From Blastomyces gilchristii SLH14081 (taxonomy: Eukaryota; Ascomycota; Eurotiomycetes; Onygenales; Ajellomycetaceae): 64,000 nt of DNA. Positions 58,407-64,000 of the stretch are shown here, one piece after another. Under the pieces are notes generated by a model. It was not told where the DNA came from, made no database searches, and worked only from the letters and a program-made list of their open reading frames with translations. The stretch is from assembly GCF_000003855.2 (NCBI RefSeq), contig NW_003101679.1:814417-878416 (forward strand), read 5' to 3'. How positions within the stretch are numbered: position 1 is the stretch's first letter; each line of letters opens with the position of its first letter. Position numbers and translations under genes: made by a program.

Positions 58407-61400
58407 CTACTGATCCAGTCCATTAAAAACAACCAAATGCCTCACAACATCTATCACCTTCTCTTCACCCATGTCCTCAAGGCCTGGGTTATCCATCTTC
58501 TGCGCTAGAGCTTCGTCCAGTAACATACGTAGACGCGAGGCCAGTACACCGACCCGCGCCCAGCCGCGCAAACGCTGCCAGCCATCTACCAGCACGCCCC
58601 TGCCTAGAGTATCCAAGGTTATGGGCCCCGAGAATAGGAGGAGGCTATATGCGTTGAACGCTGTGGTTTTAATACGATTGTTAGATTTGTGGCACACAGT
58701 ACGGGATGTGGGGATTTTCAAAGGGTGACGGGAGGCCATTGACTCACGGGTCAAATCGCGGATGAACACTTTGCTAGTTGCCATTTTCGTGAAGTAGCTC
58801 ACATATGTGGCAGAACCGGAGAAACTCTGCGCGTCGAAGAGACTGGAGCTGGGGTGCACGAACACCCTGCCGTTTTCCTGGTTGAAGTATTTGATCGTGC
58901 GCGCATCAGGGTCTAGCTCTATGGTCCCGGACACCGATGGAGCGAACTTCTTGTCTGGGAAGCTGATGTTGGCGATTTGGGGGTTGAAGGCGCCGGCGAT
59001 CAGGGCGCGGAGGAGTTGCGTGTTGGAGTTGTGGGTATTCCAGCGGTTTGGAGGCGTGCTAGCACTTTCATCTGCGTATCTGTAGTTCACCGGGATTATG
59101 CCGATATCTTTGAGCGAGGATAGCAGTTGAGATTTGTTGGAGGATATTTCGCGAAGAGTTTTGGGCACGAGGAAGTTGTCGTTGCACCATGATTGTGTTT
59201 TCCAGAGGCCCTGCTGTTTGACTCTTTCAGACCATTGCTGGTACGCCGCCAAGTCGATCAGCAAGTCTCCGTCCCCCGTTGAAAACGATGCCCGAGCTTG
59301 CTTGGCCTCTTCCCTTTTGTCTCGAGGCGATACAAACGGGCTTTTGACAGTAAGTATTGCTGCGATTGTTAGGCATGATTCAAGACACCCGAATATTGCG
59401 CCGTATATCATTAGTTTCGCTAGACGTAGATCCGTTGGAATCATGGAAATATACCGACCCAAAGCCGTTAACTGCTGATTATCAAGTGCACCAATGCGGT
59501 GGAGAAGTTCTAGTGCACCTTCTATCGCGACGTTCTCGGGTGGGGTAAGTGTGTTTGCAAGGAAGCCTGCTACATCTTCTATTCCCCTCATTGCTTTGAC
59601 TGAAAGACACAGTTGCTCCAGGGGTACGCGTCGGATCTCAGGTTCTGGCCTGGGGGCCATATTGGCTTCTGCCTTCCGTGTATACATCTTGTAGCAAGTT
59701 CCACTGCTCACTCGACCTGCTCTACCTCGACGCTGTTTACAAGCAGCCTGCGATGCCCACACCTCTTCCAGGCGGACCATGTTGTCAGCAGGGTCGTAAC
59801 GCGTTTCCTTGACACGCCCCGTGTCTATGACAGCAACCACATCTTCGATTGTGATGGACGTTTCCGCGACATTAGTGGCAGCAATTACTTTTCTTTTCCC
59901 AGGTGGAGCTGGCAGGAAGACCCGACGCTGTTCAGTTGGTAAAAGAGATGCATGTAATGGCAACGGGTGAGCAAATGGAAGATGATTTAGAGCAGCTAAG
60001 CATCGATCTATTTCCATGGTACCTGGTAGGAAGATAAGGATGCCGCCTGGCTGGTCCTTTAGTTGCGAATCAATATAGCGGACCGTAAACGCAATCAAAT
60101 CGTAATTAATACCCATTCCGATTTTTTGGAGTATGGCACCGACGGAAGTATCCGTGGAATCGTCGTCATTCGAACCAGAATATTCATCCCAAGCCAAATA
60201 TTGATTTCCAGGGCTGAAGCCAGTCCGCCTAACGACGTCATCGAGATAGAGATCTTCAACGGGGAATGTTCTCCCGGATATATTGACTCGCCCAACTTTA
60301 CCGCCTCCTCCAAAGTATTGCGTAAATATATCTGCATCCAATGTAGCACTCATTAGAATGAGCTTAAGATCCTTACGACGTCGGAGGACGTCCCTCAACA
60401 ATGCTAAAAGAAAATCCGTATCAAGACTCCGTTCATGAACTTCATCAACAACCACATGGCTAATATCTGCAAGGGAACTGACAACATCTTGGCCACCCGT
60501 TTGCATGCGGCGTAACAGTACACCAGTAGTCATGAACGTAATCTTCGTTGTGCCATATTTCACTTTCGAGTCGCCCCTGACAACGTAGCCTACCTCATCA
60601 CCAACAGTGGAACAGCGCTCATCGCTAACACGATCAGCAAGTCCCAGGGCAGAAATTCGTCTGGGCTGCGTACAGACGATGTTCACGGCCGAACCGAAAT
60701 CTCGTTTTATCATATCGTCAAGAATGAATTGAACTGACTGGGTGCTTTTGCCGCTCCCCGTCTCACCCGATACGATAGTAACCTGGTGAGAATGGACAGC
60801 ATGGATAATTGCTTCCTGCATAGCCCATGCTGGAAGCGACCGCCTCGCCCTGAGCATTTTCTGTTGAGCAGGGGTAGTTTGTTGTGACTCCCATTTTTTC
60901 CGAATTTCCAGGCTTTGGGGGGTTCCAGGGCTTAGATTCAGCGGCTTTGGTGCTCTTCTAGTCGATTTAATGCAGCTGTTGGTGGTCGACTCGTTCCTGG
61001 AGTGAGATAATGTCTCGACGGAGACGGTCCGCAGCTTTCCTGGGTTTTCCAATATGCGAGGTAGATTTTCTTCGAGCCAATCTACCAAATTAAATATCAT
61101 GGGCTCGCCAAGCAGGTCCTTATTAGCATGTTGTATGGCTTGTCGGATAGCGCTAAGGCGTATGTATGCTGGAATTTCCTTTGCTGCAATAGAAAGAACT
61201 GGTGTGCGGTTCGGGTATGGAGCAGTTGACGGCTTTTGGAAATAGAAAATCGTTCTGCATGGCAAATTCGGGTTCTCAGAAATAACTTCACATGTAATTG
61301 GTGACAATTTTGTATATCTCTCGCCATATATTGCTTCTAATGTCGAGTGTTCTTCCTCCCAAGCCTCCATATCCGTGGCACGAGAGCTAGGTTCGGGCAC

Positions 61401-62679
61401 AATGCCGTCTTGTATGAGCATATTTTGGAGTTGTTCGGCCGCTAGGTATTCATTACCACGGTTCTTGTCAAGTACTTCAGCGCAGAAATCTGCTGAATAA
61501 CCTGACATGGAAAGCCGGTTGACCTTGGATTCCCTGGATAGATCTCCACTAGCTAGACTTATTCCAGCAGTATACCCTTCAGGAAGACTCCAGGCAGGGA
61601 GATCATCCTCTGGAATATGTATCAACAACCACTCCAAAACCTCTTCACGGTCTTTGCATTCAGAGACTGCTTCTTCAACGTGACTCTTCCTGAAGCCTAG
61701 CCCAGTCAACTCTTCTACAATTCGCTTCTTTTGGGGATCCGATATTCGCACGCCGTATGGATTCCAAATAACTTTCTGTCTAATCAACTCTTCAATTGTA
61801 CGACGTATCTTGCTTCCCATTTCAACCTTAGAAGCTTGCAGCCAGCGTTTCCCATCGTGACACCCGGCGCTCCCCGCGCGTGTATTCAGCCCTGGCTGTT
61901 GTAGTTTTCGGTCCTGAGCTTTGGCTTGCTCCTTTTCCCGTTCTGCCTTCTTCTTAGCAAGCTCTGCCGCCGCATGTTCCCGTTCCTGCATAGCATTGAA
62001 AGGGTCTGCTTCATACAACCAGCCTTTCCCTTCTTTCACGTCCGCATTCTTTAGTTGTGTAAACTCGTCCTTCCACAGATTGCGGTAGGTAGGCGGCATC
62101 ATCGTGTGTAAATTACGCATGTTGCATACACGAAAAAGAGCGTATGCCGCGGCAAAGTGACGAGCTTCCATCGCCGTGGGACAGGCAGCCAAATGCTGGT
62201 GAGGTGGAGGGGGGCGTATTGGAGGAAGAGTGATAGTCTCCTTTGACTTCGGATTAGTTTTCTTGAGAATAACGCTTGAGACGAAGCCATCTTTCGTTTT
62301 TGTCTGGAATATATCAGTCATTATCAGAGATCCGAATTGCCATGTGGCTCCCCTAACGCGACATGCAAATGGGGCTTCTTACCATTGTGTATTCCGGTTT
62401 GTCCCATTTTTGTTTCTGACAGTGCTCCAAGAGCATATTCACAGGTAACTTTCCAGTCCATGATGCGCCCCCTATCACCGTCCGTGCTGTTGGCTTCTTT
62501 GGCGCTTCGCTCGACTCATCTTTGCCGTCCTTTTGGCCAGCCTTATTTCGGTCCGCGGCTTTGGATTTCCCCTTGGACTCACCAGCAGCCACGAAGTCGC
62601 TAATGGAGATTTCTGCTGGAGGCGGTTTGGGGGTGTTTTTAGATCCACCACGGGGGCCGCCTCCCTTCTTCGGGCCCAT
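58407..62679 (-). CDS. DExH-box RNA helicase with UBA and RWD domains
   Basis: Two exons (62383-62679 and 58407-62303) with a 79-bp intron (donor GTAAGA, acceptor TTCCAG) give 1397 residues. The N-terminus is Gly/Lys-rich, then a dsRBD-like segment spans the splice (KLPVNMLLEHCQKQKWDKPEY into KDGFVSSVIL). A UBA-like region (about 285-325) and an RWD domain (about 405-540) follow. The helicase core begins with GETGSGKST (about 611), then DEVHERS (about 718), SATLD (about 748) and QRRGRAGR (about 955). The HA2 and OB-fold extensions fill the C-terminus. This architecture matches the DHX57/DHX29 group and yeast YLR419W. The core motifs predict ATP-driven RNA remodelling, possibly on ribosomes, but the target is unknown. 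The lysine- and glutamate-rich coiled coil near residue 220 is typical for this group. The stop is followed by the shared spacer with the cyclin 3' end. Confidence 0.92.
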
Positions 62680-63156
62680 AGTAGATCACGAAAAACCGAG
62701 CAAGTCCCCAGTTCCCGGTGTTAGTTAATTCAGTGATTTAATTAATATTTCATCGCTGTCACTAAGCTGAAAGTTCGATGTGAGGCTCTGAATCGCTTAA
62801 TAAGCAGATCTTATCTTATCAGCGCGCTCAGCCTTGAGCTGGTGACAGAATATCCGTTTGCGAAGTTGATATTATCAGCCCTATGTTTTTGCAGTTGACA
62901 TGACCGTTTCATGAAACCCTTACAGATATCTAAAACATTTTACTAACACTTTTAACTCCTTAACCGACCCCTTAACCGATGAGCAAGAGCTCTTCGCATA
63001 GCTCCAGCGCCGGAAATGTTCCAGTGGAGCATAAAACAGAAGCGCCCTCAAATCAAACAGAGCAGAGCCGGAATGCTTGTATTATCCCATATTTATTTTG
63101 AGCATCCCATCCATTTATAACTGATATCTCACCCCTGTTTTGCAGTTACCGAACTT
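62680..63156. promoter_or_regulatory. divergent promoter with tandem GATA motif
   Basis: These 477 bases separate two start codons that point away from each other, so they must hold both promoters. At 62811-62822 TTATCTTATCAG gives two overlapping GATA-factor sites on the minus strand (CTGATAAGATAA). A further TTATCAG lies near 62873-62880. Filamentous-fungal GATA factors bind HGATAR. A TTTTGCAG just before the aprataxin start (about 63138-63145) could be an acceptor of a leader intron. Confidence 0.35.
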
Positions 63157-63882
63157 ATGGCCCCCAAAACCAAACCGCCGCTACAACCAATATCCGCCTC
63201 TCACAAGCTCTCAAACGTATTCAACTCCCGTGATAACCTAGGCCCCTATATCGAAAATCCTTCAGCGTTTCCCCCTTCCGTCGTCCTCTACTATAACGAT
63301 GACTTCGTTGCCGTCCATGACCGCTACCCCAAGTCCTCGCTCCACCTCCTCCTCCTACCACGCAATCCAGCAAAAACACGCCTACACCCCTTCGAAGCTT
63401 TGGAAGACCCAGAATTCCTTCAGAAGGTCCAAAAAGAGACGAAGAAATTAAAACGTCTAGCAGCTGCGGAATTACGGAGGATGTACAGCACAACTTCCGC
63501 ACAAGAAATCGCGCGCCAGCAAGCTATGGATGCGGATCCACCGCCCGACGAACTGCCAGCCGGTCGCGACTGGGAGAAGGAGATTATGTGCGGCATCCAT
63601 GCGCACCCTTCTATGAACCACTTGCATATACATGTTCTTGCCGTAGATAGGTTTAGCCCATGCCTCAGACATCGGAGACATTATAATAGCTTTTCAACCC
63701 CTTTTTTCGTCGATGTTGAGGATTTTCCGTTGGCGGAGGATGATGTGCGGAGGCATCCGGGGAGGGAAGGGTATTTGAGGCTCGATTTTAAGTGCTGGAG
63801 GTGCGGAAAAATGTTTGGCAATAAATTTCAGCAGCTGAAGGCCCATCTGGAAGAGGAGTTTCAAGCTTGGAGGGCACTTTGA
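63157..63882 (+). CDS. HNT3: aprataxin-like DNA 5'-adenylate hydrolase (HIT + zinc finger)
   Basis: Single exon of 241 residues. The HIT core lies at about 40-180, with VVLYYNDDFVAVHDRYPKSS and a late SLHLLLLPR strand. The catalytic motif has histidines near 154, 156 and 158 in NHLHIHV. A FSPCLRHRRHYNSFSTPFF segment follows. The C-terminal zinc finger has Cys at about 213 and 216 (CWRCGK) and a helix with LKAHLEEEF, giving the His and acidic ligand expected in aprataxin. The enzyme removes AMP from DNA 5' ends left by failed ligation and acts in single-strand break repair in the nucleus. The shared upstream spacer with the RNA helicase suggests coordinate expression. The start is the first ATG in frame. 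Confidence 0.93.
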   Translation: MAPKTKPPLQPISASHKLSNVFNSRDNLGPYIENPSAFPPSVVLYYNDDFVAVHDRYPKSSLHLLLLPRNPAKTRLHPFEALEDPEFLQKVQKETKKLKRLAAAELRRMYSTTSAQEIARQQAMDADPPPDELPAGRDWEKEIMCGIHAHPSMNHLHIHVLAVDRFSPCLRHRRHYNSFSTPFFVDVEDFPLAEDDVRRHPGREGYLRLDFKCWRCGKMFGNKFQQLKAHLEEEFQAWRAL

Positions 63883-64000
63883 CCAATGCTTGCCTGACGA
63901 ATAATAATTTTTTTATTTTAATGTTTATTGTTCCCAATCCCTCACTCAGGGTTCCGTCGTGTATGCTGGAGGTAAATTATATACATTGGCTCAACATCTC
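63883..64000. other. 3' flank of the aprataxin gene
   Basis: Short AT-rich stretch to the window edge. Nothing identifiable is present. Confidence 0.4.

Overview
The window is nuclear DNA of a filamentous ascomycete. The genes carry short introns with GTAAGT-like donors and CAG/TAG acceptors. The proteins are typical of Pezizomycotina, including a C2H2 plus fungal_trans regulator and a Zn2Cys6 regulator. Intergenic DNA is long and full of microsatellites and homopolymers. Two stretches with almost no CpG look like decayed repeats. Together this suggests a Eurotiomycete of the Onygenales (Ajellomycetaceae-like), but that placement is inferred from style and protein flavour, not from a database search. 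I see no prokaryotic, viral or organellar genes, no CRISPR array and no convincing tRNA or rRNA.

Layout. 0-7.4 kb: a single-exon FAD-linked DHCR24-type sterol reductase homologue (minus) and a four-exon C2H2 transcription factor (minus). 7.4-25.4 kb: an almost gene-free 18 kb stretch holding microsatellites, a dispersed TACGGAGTA motif, a CpG-poor relic and one small gene broken by frameshifts (15.1-15.5 kb). 25.4-30.2 kb: a Cdc25-type Ras exchange factor (plus) with an internal one-base frameshift and a 919-bp last intron. 30.2-34.5 kb: no secure gene. 34.5-45.5 kb: uracil phosphoribosyltransferase (minus), a CpG-free AT-rich island, a two-domain FEX/CrcB fluoride exporter (plus), a small single-pass membrane protein (minus), a small secreted protein (minus) and RNA polymerase III subunit Rpc53/RPC4 (minus). 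47.4-49.8 kb: an unusual regulator with a C-terminal zinc cluster (minus). 52.1-52.8 kb: a possible two-exon unknown gene (minus). 54.4-56.6 kb: a mitotic B-type cyclin (plus). 58.4-62.7 kb: a UBA/RWD DExH-box RNA helicase (minus). 63.2-63.9 kb: an aprataxin/Hnt3 DNA-repair hydrolase (plus).

The genes do not form a pathway cluster. They are housekeeping and regulatory functions side by side: Ras signalling, the mitotic cyclin, pyrimidine salvage, Pol III transcription, RNA remodelling, repair of abortive ligation, and fluoride tolerance. The helicase and aprataxin genes are divergent over 477 bp and may share a promoter that contains a tandem GATA-factor motif. Exon boundaries were assigned by hand from splice signals, reading frame and remembered family similarity. 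The best leads are the Ras-GEF frameshift and remote micro-exon, the cyclin's four-codon first exon, the intergenic TACGGAGTA motif, the CpG-free islands, and the regulator with a beta-grasp-like domain and C-terminal zinc cluster.
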